A stretch of DNA of 64,000 bases, taken from Rhynchonema sp. JSB1_4 (taxonomy: Eukaryota > Nematoda > Chromadorea > Monhysterida > Xyalidae). This document shows positions 36,833 to 47,485 of this stretch, piece by piece (position 1 is the first letter of the stretch; each line of letters starts with the position of its first letter). The stretch covers positions 61,373 to 125,372 of the forward strand of contig JASAMV010002809.1 in NCBI GenBank assembly GCA_030248065.1, given 5' to 3'. Below the pieces are notes generated by a model. It worked only from the letters and a program-made list of their open reading frames with translations, ran no database searches and was not told the DNA's origin. Both the position numbers and the translations under genes were made by a program.

Positions 36833-37835
36833 CCTACAGTATGTAGGTATTTGGTCAGGCACAATCCCACCTTAGAGTGTCCTTCACTTCCCTGTGTCTA
36901 AAGGTCCCACTTTCGGATGGGTGCTCGTATTTCCGTGTTTGAGCCAACTGGATAACAAGCACATTTCCGGATTCCGAAATTGTTCTTAAAATCATATGCC
37001 ACAGCTGGTGACGTGCAAAGAGCATTCAACAAATGTACCTACTGATAAAAAACAGCAATAACGACAACTGTCACTTGTGTGTTGATGTTTCATCGAGTTC
37101 AAAATATCATTGCATATGCCATTGTTTCACAACAAGAGTGTTTTCATTAGAATGAATGCGCACTAAAATGATCTCAAACGTATACATATACGATATACCT
37201 TTCCCTGTGAATCAAGTTATCCACAGGAAAGAAAAATGCCTCAAGGGGCATAAAAGAAATATGGTTCCCTGGCTGACTGCCAACGATACTAGCTTGCACA
37301 ACTTTGTTGATGTTTCATTAAGCATTAGAATAAACGGATGTTTTATTAAGCATTGGAATTAATAACTGGAATAAATTTGAAATTTTGCTCTCTAAGCAAC
37401 CTTTCAGCGTAAAAGATCGTTGTCATGGTCTGGAACCCTGTCTAGATGAGAACTTACGAGCTCGGCAATATTACCATCTGTTTCTCGTGTACGAAACCCT
37501 TATATGCGGTATTAATATTTCTAGTGTCAGGCATCGTCTGAGCCCTGGACACCTTTTTATCAAAAAAAGCAGAAGAACGTTCAAAGACGTCCACTGTATT
37601 TTGCCCGCAATCGCGAATGCGGGCTCGCAGAGAGATGAAATGTTTCTTGGACCTACATAGAAGTCCACGCCGTACAAGTTGTGTGCAAGTTTGGGCTTCT
37701 CAAGTCAAGTCTTGTCAAAATGGCGTGAGTTTACAGTTTTCAGCTCACGCAATGTAGGGAATGAACCGTCGCTTAGCATTGCCATGCTACATGTACATAC
37801 ATAGCTCCGATGATGCCTACAGGAGGTTGACTTGT

Positions 37836-37975
37836 AGTGGTCAACTCAATTGGTCAAACGTCAACTCACTTCGTCAACCGACTTTGTTGTAGTCGTCAAC
37901 TCACCCCGAATGCCATGTATTATTACTCGCGCTCACCCTTGGCTGCTGTGAGTTGACGAAGTGATATTTGACCAC
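37836..37975. mobile_element. AGTGGTCAACTCA MITE family copy
   Basis: It starts AGTGGTCAACTCAATTGGTC and ends GAAGTGATATTTGACCACT, sharing the interior GTATTATTACTCGCGCTCAC with the copy at 42873-43020. Confidence 0.7.
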
Positions 37976-39376
37976 TTGAGAAGACCAGGGATTAACCAGG
38001 AAGTGTAGGCATCTTTGAATGTGCATTCATCTCAACCCGGCAGTTCAGCAGACACTACTCAGGGCACAAAGCGCACGCAATCTTGTTTTTGCCAACATTG
38101 CCGCTAAATTATATGTTTTGCTGGATCGTTTGCTTTTAAATACCGTTTGTTTCCTTCGAAGGATGTGATACAGCCATTGGTCTATATCACGATCAGAGTA
38201 TTTTTCAGCCGTCAGTCACCTGAAAGCATCTAAGCTGCACGAAAACAGGGATCTATGGCTTGGGCAACTATCCAAATAAGGCAGTGTTGACGATTGTCTT
38301 AGCTTGGACTGTTTGATGTCTTTGCAGCCAAGTCTTGAATGCTGTACTATCAGTCAAATCCGAAAGATTGAGCCAGCTAATACACCTTCCCCGTGTCCGA
38401 GCAACGACGCTGTCGCAGCAGTGATTTATTTTCATGCCTGTAAAATTCTCATTTTCCACTTAACGCTCTTCAGTATTTCTGAGTTGGTGTCGACGCAATA
38501 AACTATCTTCGAGCCAAGAATTACTGTCTCGGACATGGACAAAACAGCGGGTAAAAACAGCGTGGGCCAAAACAGCGGTTTATTTTAAGCTAAGGACAGT
38601 GTATGCCTCAATGTGAATTGTACAGCGATGTCCTTTTTGGTTGCTTGTTCCGACCTGTTTCGCAGACGGGCGGTGCACCGGGTCATCGTCAGTGCGAATG
38701 CACCAGATGGCCACGTGACCTCAAAAAGACACACGAGCTGGTTTTATGCTCGCGTAAAACATCACTGCTTTGTGCAAACTCACAAAATGTCGGCAGATCC
38801 AGTGCGTAGCGAGAAGCGCAAGCTAACGATAAGAATAACCCAAAGCCAACGCCTAATGACAAAGATAGTTGTCTTCAGTAACCGCTGTTTTGCTCCCCTG
38901 TTTTGTCTGTACCCCGACAATTCAGCATTCTGGTTAGCGCAGGCGGCTTTTGGCACACTTGTGGACTTTGAAAACACAAGCTCACATTACTGCACGTCAA
39001 GATATCATATACTGTATAGTGTTTCCTGTTTTCCTTGGTCCAAGGAAACGCGCGGGCCCGTGTTATAACTGAACTTCTAGTTGAGGTCGAGATTACAATT
39101 TCGATTCAATCAGGCAGCTGGCAAAAACGTGTCAAAGTTTGCCTGTGGATTCTAACAACAACAATGTTTCACATGCTCGCTGTGAGCTTTGTGCGTGTGT
39201 GCTGCCAGCATGTCAATGAAACATTTCACCATGTTTGCTGCTGAGTGTCGTGCTTGGATTAACAAGAACACATTCTTAATCCTTCATGTCAAATCTCTGA
39301 CCCCAAACTGGAGTTGAGTTATAACGTGGGGTAGCTTGTTTCCTTTGACTTGCATAAAAAGGAAACACTATACATA

Positions 39377-39615
39377 GGGTGATATTTTCGAAACGGTGTA
39401 AAGGGTCAGTTGGGTGTAAAGGTCGGTGGAAAGCTCGGTCGACAGCTCAGTGTGATAGACCTCGGTGTAAACTTGAAACATTCCACGTTAATAACAGGCA
39501 ATGTTTCACGGGTCGTTTCACGTTTACACCGAGCTACGCCGACCGAGCTTTCGACCGAACTTTGCGCTGACCTTTACACCCAACTGACCTTCACACCGTT
39601 TCGAAAATATCACCC
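39377..39615. mobile_element. Foldback MITE, GGGTGATATTTTCGAAACGG ends
   Basis: The inverted arms cover nearly the whole element: GGGTGATATTTTCGAAACGG at the left and CCGTTTCGAAAATATCACCC at the right. The interior is a repeat of GGTGTAAA and GCTCGGTCG words. Confidence 0.8.
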
Positions 39616-40142
39616 ATAAACTAGTAACGCGGCTACGTGCATCCTTTCCCGTGACAATGGTGCAAACTTGATCCAGTGGGACATTTGAGAAAAAAATTTA
39701 TTATTTTCTTGAAGAAACACGACAACTTGCGCGTGCGCTAACGTGGCTTGGCTGTTTTTAAAATGGTTGAAGCAAGCCTTCCTTACTATCGCTTATGTAT
39801 GATTTTCATGTTGAACGAAGTGCGAAACTGCATGAAACGAGTGTGTCAACCGTTGTACAATATGTCGATTATAACCATTAGATTCATAACGCTTGAAAAC
39901 AGGTGAAAGAATGAACACGCGTTCTTTTCCCACGCATCAAACGTGGCAAATGGTCACATGACCGCTCCTGCCGCCCCCATAGTGTAGGGTATCTTTGTGA
40001 AAATACCGCACGATCCAAGTTTTGTGTTCACATATTTTACAATTGGACATACCCAACGTTATCATTTTAATTGAGCTTTTTCAGTGAGCACGCGAACATC
40101 GTTTATATATCGCTCATTATAACCATACATGTATTCAAAACA

Positions 40143-43100
40143 ATGGCCGCAACTAACGATAGTGCTTCATTCTGCTATGAATTCAACGATTTAACGCAAG
40201 ATTTGACCACCTATCGTCCGGTCAGAGCCATATTCGCTGTCATATATTCGCTCATAATACTGGTGGCTGTGACCGGCAACGTATTCGTGATAATCGTCAT
40301 TTTGAAGGTGGGAGCTTGAAGTTTGAAATCTGTTAGTTTCAAAGTACTGAGTGCAGTAATGTTGGTCTGTTTCGCTCTGCTTTCGCAGACAGACCGAGGT
40401 GCCAGGGCTCGTCAGTGCGAACGATTCTGGCAAATTTGCTTCCAAACACTTTTTAACACTTCGACCGTATCATGAGTCACGGACAGAAAGCTGATGATAC
40501 ATATACAATTTTAATGGAAGCCCCTCCTAATAAGAGCCCAGTGTACAAAACTGCGGGCCCCGATCGAAATTCAGTACTGTACATACCATAGAGGGTGGGT
40601 GGACTGTAAAATGCATCAATGGTGACAGGCCAGCAAGAGCAGCAACATCGAGATTGCGTGTTGTAGGATGCGAATCTGCGTTCCTCCGTTCGACATGTGT
40701 TCATCGTCAGTCTGTCAATGTCCGACACAATTGTGGCAACGTTCAGTGGTGGGTGCGCGTGCGTGGTGATGTTTCACAGCACAATCATTTTTATACCTCA
40801 CACTCTAGCAATCTAGGAATGAATTAAGTAAACATCGTTTTGCTCTTATCCAGGTGTCGTTACGCCAACGACGGCGTTCACGAAACGTTGGCTGTTCGGT
40901 GCGACATTGTGCAAACTCGTGCCTGCCATACAGGTTGGTGTATAGACACGATGTGTGAAACATTAGTCGGCAGACACTCTTCTTAACCGCCAACGCCACG
41001 GAATAAATAATAGCAAGGTGCTTTGCTCTGTCACAGCATACGCGATGTTCTAATAACGCCCAGAAGGTCATCGTCACACCAAAATACTTATGCATGCGTG
41101 CCACCTCGACCGGTCATGTCTGTACGCATGCAGACTGTGTCGGGGCAGCGTCTCCCTTACAGGCAGTGTCCGTGTTTGTGTCCACCATGACCCTATCCGT
41201 GATCGCTATTGACCGCTACATCCTAATCGTTACGCCCACTCGTGTGCCAATTGATATGCCCGATGCTTGCGCCATTATTGCGATCATTTGGATATTGGCT
41301 GGTTGGTATACAGTAAATGCAATCTGAATGTTGGTACTGTGTGTATGAACACGCTTAAGTACGTATACGTTTGATCGTGTCTGACTAGTTCTCAAAACCG
41401 TGCAAAGCCTGTTTTTCATCGCCCCCCAAATAAAAAGCGCACGCTAGTTTCAGCCTTGATGTCGCTGCCACTGGCCTTGTACCAAGGACTGGCCGAAGTG
41501 CAGCCATATTGTGGCGTGTTCTGTACGGAAGGCTGGCCGAGAGAGGATTTTCAGGTGCGATAAATCCGATTTAAAAAATACTTAATTCGGCTAATAGTGA
41601 AAAAATCACCCATCCATGTGCAGACATTGTACGGTATTGTGGCCATGTTGGCACAGTTTGTCCTGCCCATGATCGTCATAATCACCTGCTACATTATGAT
41701 TGTGCGAAAACTGAACTCGGTCAGTTGCTGTTTCAATTTGACTTTTATTTGTTGAGAAATATCTGCTTTTTACCGCAGTTTTCTGATTAACCCAGCGTGC
41801 TCTAAGGGTGGAATTTTCGAAACGGTGTAAAGGTCAGTTGGGCGTAAAGGTCGGTGTAAAGTTCGGTCGAAAGCTCGGTCGGCGTAGCTCGGTGTAAACG
41901 TGAAGCATTGCCTGTTATTAACGTGGAATGTTTCAAGTTTACACCGAGGTATATCACACTGAGCTGTCGACCGAGAATGCACAGATTTGAAGGATTTTGG
42001 CAAGCTTGATATTATACTGGTTAAAATATTGGTGCTTTCAAGTGGGAGAGGAAAGAGCGTATTAGGTTTTGAGCCGCCTGTGGCTTGATTGGAACTTTGC
42101 CCTTGGCCCTCCTGCTCAGTCAGGACTTTATGTGAGGGGGAGTGGGCTTTAAGTTGAGAACTCCGGCACCTAATGTTTCACTCACTAACAGGGTCTGGCC
42201 GAACGGCAGCGTCGCGAACGCAACAAATTGAAGCGTGACCGATCAGAGAGGGACGTTTCGATGGGTCGCAGACAACGTCGCACGACAATCATGTTGATCG
42301 CGATGGTCTGTGCGTTTGGATGCTCGTGGCTGCCCCAGGTTGGTGTGTGCTGTCATCCTGCTGTTAGAGCACAGTTTGCCTTACAAAAGCACGAGAGTGT
42401 GTCTTTTATCGGCATCTGATCTCATGTAGGCATATTGGACATCTAATGCAGACGATGGTCTGGTGCACTGACCTGCTGCTGGTCGAATTATGCGGGCCAA
42501 ACACATACATAGCACATTTTTTATGCACATGTGCATATGCAATTCCAATTTTTACAGTTCTAAAAATCCGGCATCGTGTTGCCAGCTGACAAAAAAATGG
42601 TTGAATGCACAAAATAACTTTATACACATGTTTTTAGGTGTTCGTACAAATCCTACGCGACTTTGGTGCCCTGCCCAGTTTCGTGATGTCCGAGCAATGG
42701 CTGGTACTGACGTGTACACACAGTCTGTCGATGACAAGCACGTTATGGAACCCGATATTGTATGCGTGGCTGAATGAACAGTTGAGAGTGGCATTCATTG
42801 AAACATTGACCGGCATCAGACAATGCTGCACAAGGGCGTGCAAGGTGGGCTGATGCTTCAATTAATTTGGCTTATATTACAGTGGTCAACTCAAGTGGTC
42901 TGATTACTGCATCAACGCACCTTGTAGAGTCGTCAACTCAGCCCAAATGCCAGGTATTATTTCTCGCGCTCACTCAGGGCTACTGTAAGTTGACGAAGTT
43001 ATTTGACCACTGTAATATTAGCCACTATTTTGATTTTAGTTTCAAGCGCTTTCCCACTGGTGTTTCACAAGAGCAACGATGTACATGCTGGCTCCTGGCA

Positions 43101-43698
43101 AATGAATGAATAGGTCGATCTGTACTGATAAAACATCAACACCGTATTATGTAGCGCGCAGTCTGCGCTCTTGACCTCGGTGCGCAGAATATTCTGGTGA
43201 AAGCACGCAATTCCGGCGGATGCTGGTCGCGTGACTGGCATTGTATTGGGCACTGGCATTTGATTAGAGCGATCTCAAGAGCACCTGACAAAAGTATCGC
43301 TCGCTAAATCACGATCATGACCTTTTGCAATCACATTTTTTCAGTTGGACAGTGACGGTTCCAGCAAAACGGCCTTACTAACGGCGGTCACCAACGCAAC
43401 GCCAAACGGCACACCGGTGGTCGCGGTGCGCCGCGTCGGTTCGATCACGGAACAGAGACGTGTGAAGCGCGTGACCGGGGCCAAATCCAGCAAGTCACCA
43501 TCAAATCAACAGGCCGCCGTTTGCAGCGGTGTTAGGACAGCGGTGCGGTACGAAAAAAATAATGAAAAAACGACGTGTACACCTGAGTATGGCGCGAACA
43601 TGATTACACTTGGAGGGCACACCCAGTCTCAGACTGTGGCCCAGCTGATGGCTGTTGTGGATGATGATAGTGGTGACTCGTTTTACGAACCACTTTAA
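40143..43698 (+). CDS. Neuropeptide F/Y receptor-like rhodopsin-family GPCR
   Basis: Exons 40143-40307 (ATG), 40667-40748, 40854-40933, 41163-41301, 41454-41554, 41624-41719, 42192-42338, 42638-42844, 43345-43698 (TAA) keep phase at every junction. TM1 carries GNVFVIIVILK and TM2 reads HVFIVSLSMSDTIVAT. The extracellular-loop signature WLFGATLCKLVPAIQ is followed by TM3 with IDRYI (DRY box) and TM4. The second loop is C-rich (YCGVFCTEGWP). TM5, a basic third loop (RQRRERNKLKRDR), TM6 with FGCSWLP and TM7 with NPILYAWLN follow. The arrangement fits the NPY/NPF/RYamide receptor group, which couples peptide ligands to G proteins at neuronal membranes; the exact ligand is not inferable. The C-terminal tail of about 118 residues is in one exon. 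Confidence 0.9.
41806..41985. mobile_element. Truncated foldback MITE in a GPCR intron
   Basis: GGGTGGAATTTTCGAAACGG starts the element. It matches 39377-39615 in inverted order but lacks the far end. It lies in the intron 41720-42191. Confidence 0.7.
42873..43020. mobile_element. AGTGGTCAACTCA MITE, complete copy in the last GPCR intron
   Basis: The inverted ends TATATTACAGTGGTCAAC and TTTGACCACTGTAATATT enclose 148 bp with no coding capacity. This copy defines the family ends. Confidence 0.78.
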
Positions 43699-44005
43699 GT
43701 TCGTTTCTGTTTCAGTGACGTGTTATTATCTGTGTCACGTTTGTTGCGATGGTTCGTGTCGTGATGCTTTTTGGTCATCGTACATACGTATGACAATGTC
43801 ATTCATCTGAACAACGGAGATTTTAATGTCAATCAAACGGTCGCTTTGCTACTCTGATGTGAGTAGCGCTTCTTGACAGACATACCATACTGATATATTT
43901 TGTTGATCCTATATCAGAACCAGACGTTCAAACGCAATATATGATTAAAAAGACATCGGTAATCTCAGTTCCACGCATATAAATCGAGCATGATTAAACT
44001 CAAAC
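43699..44005. other. Convergent spacer between the GPCR and YHYH genes
   Basis: The two genes converge here with about 300 bases between stop codons. No feature beyond AT-rich 3' flanks was seen. Confidence 0.5.
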
Positions 44006-46587
44006 CTAAGCCATATCATCCATTGTAAATTCGCAGATTTTACGCGGCGTTTGCGCAACACCACGTCCGTTGTAACGCACGCCTTTGTAGCCAACTTGCG
44101 AGAACGGATACTGTAGTTATAATTTGTCTGTATATATAAGGTGTTAATCCGCATAATTTCAAGCGAAATGTAAGATAAGATAGGCGTAAAAACGTACCGT
44201 TTCAGTGAAGAAGTACACATAGGTTCCAGCAGCGAACGTGAACCGGCCATTTTGACTGGTGGCTCCTTCCGGAAACAGGTATCCATTAGCGTCGTCCAAC
44301 ATTCCCGAGTTAGCGGTGTACTCGTAATCAGATGTGTCACAGCCGCTCGTGCCGGCGATTTGCCTGTCACACAATAACCACGGATATGACAATGACCAGT
44401 GTACTATAGCTGTCGTTAGCTTATAATATCGCGTGACCAAAACAGGCCCGATTGTCGAGTGTATACAAGACGAATGTTACAATTTATGTGCTATATGTAC
44501 GTACGATGAAGTGGAAAGGCAATTTACGTGTACGAGCTGGTCATTTCCACGAGAGTGGTGGGGGCCGACTCGAAATAGAGGTTGCACTGGCCGTAGATTG
44601 GCACGCCATCGCGCATGTAGCCCATCAACTTGCATTTATTGTATCCCTGAAACATCGGGTGCGTCGTGTCGCTTTCACACTTGGCGATTGATGAAGGGTC
44701 ATCAGATCAGGGTCACGTTCCGGCTAATAGTACTGTCATCATCAAATCAAGTTGTCAAATGTTGTCAAAGTCAAACAGTAATACATGAGCCCGAAATGAG
44801 CGCGTATGTACAGGTATGTACATGTGATTGAACGACTTGATTTGACCATAGTACTACAAGCGTATCTTCCTTAAAGTTCTTCAACTACGCAGCTTTAGGT
44901 CCGGTTGCTACGTCTTCGGCGGACGTGTATATTGCAAAATGTCACGTGACCCTGAATCTGAATGGAGTGTTTGTCACAACAAAAACAAAAATAAAAATGT
45001 CCAAAATCCCCGTACCCTTGCACATTCAGGCACACTGTGGTAGTGGTAGTGACAATTGGCATCGGCGTGCCCCAAGCACGAGTCCAGCGTGTCCGCCTCA
45101 CTGATAGCTGCCGCATTACACTCGTCCTCCGCCGATTTGTGATTGTACACAAGCGCGCCTGATGCACGAGGACAGAAATTAAAAAAAGTGATGTTAAAAA
45201 CTTGGTGATCGGCTCGAAATTATGGTGGCATCCGCAAACATTGTGAGTGAAATATGTAGTCTGATGTCAAGGCAAACCCGAAGCTCCATCCGATAATCAA
45301 GTTTGATACATACTCGCCGAACCGCAAGTCATAATAAGCGCATATTTTTCGACGATTTCGTGCCCAGACCCGACTCACTCCATTTTAAGCCACAGCCGCA
45401 TTTTTGTTATCATGCCCATTGAAGACCTACAGCACAACAAATGTGTTCCCAATCGAGTTCCAAACCAACCAGTGGTCATCATTCCGATTCCGCCCATTCC
45501 CCATTCAGTCATGGTGTCGCTGATGTCCGGCACTAACGGCACCAACATGCCGTAGAAGTGCTCACAGGGCATGTTTGGGTTGGCCTTTACTTGGTCAACC
45601 TGTGCATTGAATTGGTGAGTGGTTAGGTTAAATGATAGCCGTTGGGACCACATTCCTGGATTGTTTAGAAAGACACTGTAGCAGCGGGCGGGTAGTGGAC
45701 CTGGTCATCGTCAGTGCAACACGATAACAACATTATGACGCAACCCCAAAGTTTATTCAACTAATGGGCATAATATCAATACCAATGATGACTGCGATAA
45801 CGATCATTGATGAACATATTACTGACCGATGAGCAGTGATCAGGCATGCCATTGGTGATGATTAATCGATAATTCTCCTCCGTTTCAGTGCTCGGATATT
45901 TGACGTTCTTCTCCTGAAATTTGGCGGGAATAGTTGCCCTTAATATCAGTGCGTCGCTTTCGCTCCCAGCAACCTGATGTTTCACTCACATAATAATAGG
46001 ACTTGATCCGTGTCGTGTCCGTATCGCACTTGCCCGTCCCACAACTTTGCGCCTCCGCCGTACCTGTGTTTCGCGTAAAACATCATCGCTCACAAGGTCG
46101 GCAGCAGTAGTGCATCAGGTATGGTTAGAGACAATTCACATCAACTTTCAAAGCTTCAAGACAGCACAAAACATGCATGAACGATCTCCTACCTACCTTG
46201 TGGACACACACTATTCTCAAACATCGCCAACACCTTGTCCGCTATTTCGTCATCGGTAAGTGAGAGGTCAGCGAACGATGATGTTTCAAAAGTGATCGAT
46301 CCCTCGGCGTACGTCTGGCCGTCGTTGCTGGAACGCCGTAACTTACAGGGTGGTTGATAAGTTGAGCGACAAGCTCACCGAACAAATTCTGTTTATCAAC
46401 GGTGAAACATGTGTCAGACACAGAGTAGAAGACAACAACCGGTGTTACGGATGTTTCACGATGCAACACAGACAGTCTTGTACAAAAGTTATCTGAGCGA
46501 TATAATTGAACGAATTATTGTAACACACTTGCAGCTCTCGGCATTAGCGAAGCCCAACAGACCAACAAACATCAACAACTTGATCAT
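44006..46587 (-). CDS. Secreted YHYH-domain protein
   Basis: Reading right to left, exons 46529-46587 (ATG), 46347-46388, 46197-46327, 45990-46063, 45827-45913, 45470-45599, 45016-45158, 44528-44646, 44198-44363, 44006-44110 (TAG) stay in phase throughout. MIKLLMFVGLLGFANAESC is a signal peptide with an Ala-x-Ala-like cleavage site. The mature protein has family blocks RLIITNGMPDH, MGGIGMMTTGALVYNH, LDSCLGHADANCHYHYH, GYMRDGVPIYG and GTYVYFFTETYPFSQVGYKG. YHYH domains are common in bacteria and scattered in animals; their biochemical role is unknown, and conserved His and Cys suggest metal binding or disulfides (inference). Cysteines are frequent, as expected outside the cell. The signal-peptide exon supports this start. 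Confidence 0.88.
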
Positions 46588-47485
46588 TATTGTGCGAGAT
46601 AAGTGGAAACGGCGAAATCTGAAATTTTATCGGCAGTTTTTATAATGTGCATTTTTGAAACGTGTATATTTCAGCTGCTCCTACTTCGTTCAAGTTCAGT
46701 AAATGATTATCAGCTCTGAGCTACAGTAACCGGAAACACGGAACAAAGAGCATAGGATAGGACATGTTTACTCACCTGCTGTTTTGAGCAAAACGGTTAG
46801 TTTTAGCAGGCGGCTATTTGTTATTCAATCCGAAGTAGACAATGGCTTTTCAATTTTAGATTCTTTTATCATAATGCAACCCACACGATTTTAATCTCTT
46901 CATGATCATCCCACGCATGTGCGTTTACACAGGTTTGTTCATCCCTCACTACGGGTAGGTATGACTGGGGGGGGGTGGTATTGCCTGTCATGGAATGGTG
47001 GCTTTTTATTCGCTTGCGCAGCAGAATCAATGAAAAGCATGTTGCAATGCACAATTTCATAAACGTAATTCTTTGTTTGGAAACGTTTCTGAGAGTTTCA
47101 CAACATTAACAGTCAGCATAACACGAATTTGAAAGTAACAAAACGAGAAAAAGGTGCGCGAAACAATACAACCGATGCAACATAACAAGAAAGAGAAGTG
47201 AATTTCAGGTTCGCATGAACAAAGAAAAACGACATCCAATCCCACACAAAGCCTGGTAAAACTGCGTCCACATACACTGTTATCATGCCCACTGACGACC
47301 TATTTTAAACGACGGCTAGGAAAACACCGATTTAACAATAACAAACAACGAGGAAGACACAATGGGCAAAACAAACTAATTACAGTTCCAATCAGAAACA
47401 AGTGAAGTCGAGAAACATCCAGCTCACTGAGATCATAACAATAAGAAAAAACAAAAAAATAATGATAATAACAATAAAATGCCCA
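46588..47485. other. Spacer between ORC1 (3' end) and the YHYH gene (5' end)
   Basis: Both neighbours are on the minus strand, so this holds the ORC1 3' flank and the YHYH promoter. There is a G run near 46970 and a TTATCATGCCCA motif at 47279; no gene recognised. Confidence 0.5.

Larger units (their letters stand above)
36833..40142. other. Spacer upstream of the GPCR gene
   Basis: No gene recognised. It holds the AGTGGTCAACTCA-family copy near 37836-37975 and the foldback at 39377-39615. Two GATGTTTCA motifs (37084, 37309) and a GTCATCGTCAGTGC word (38681) also lie here. The receptor promoter is presumably in the last few hundred bases. Confidence 0.5.

Noticed and set aside
45375..45460. 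Frame VFNGHDNKNAAVA as an extra YHYH exon
   Set aside because: It contains the dispersed word ATGGGCATGATAACA, breaks phase with both neighbours, and skipping it gives the perfect join MMTTG-ALVYNH.
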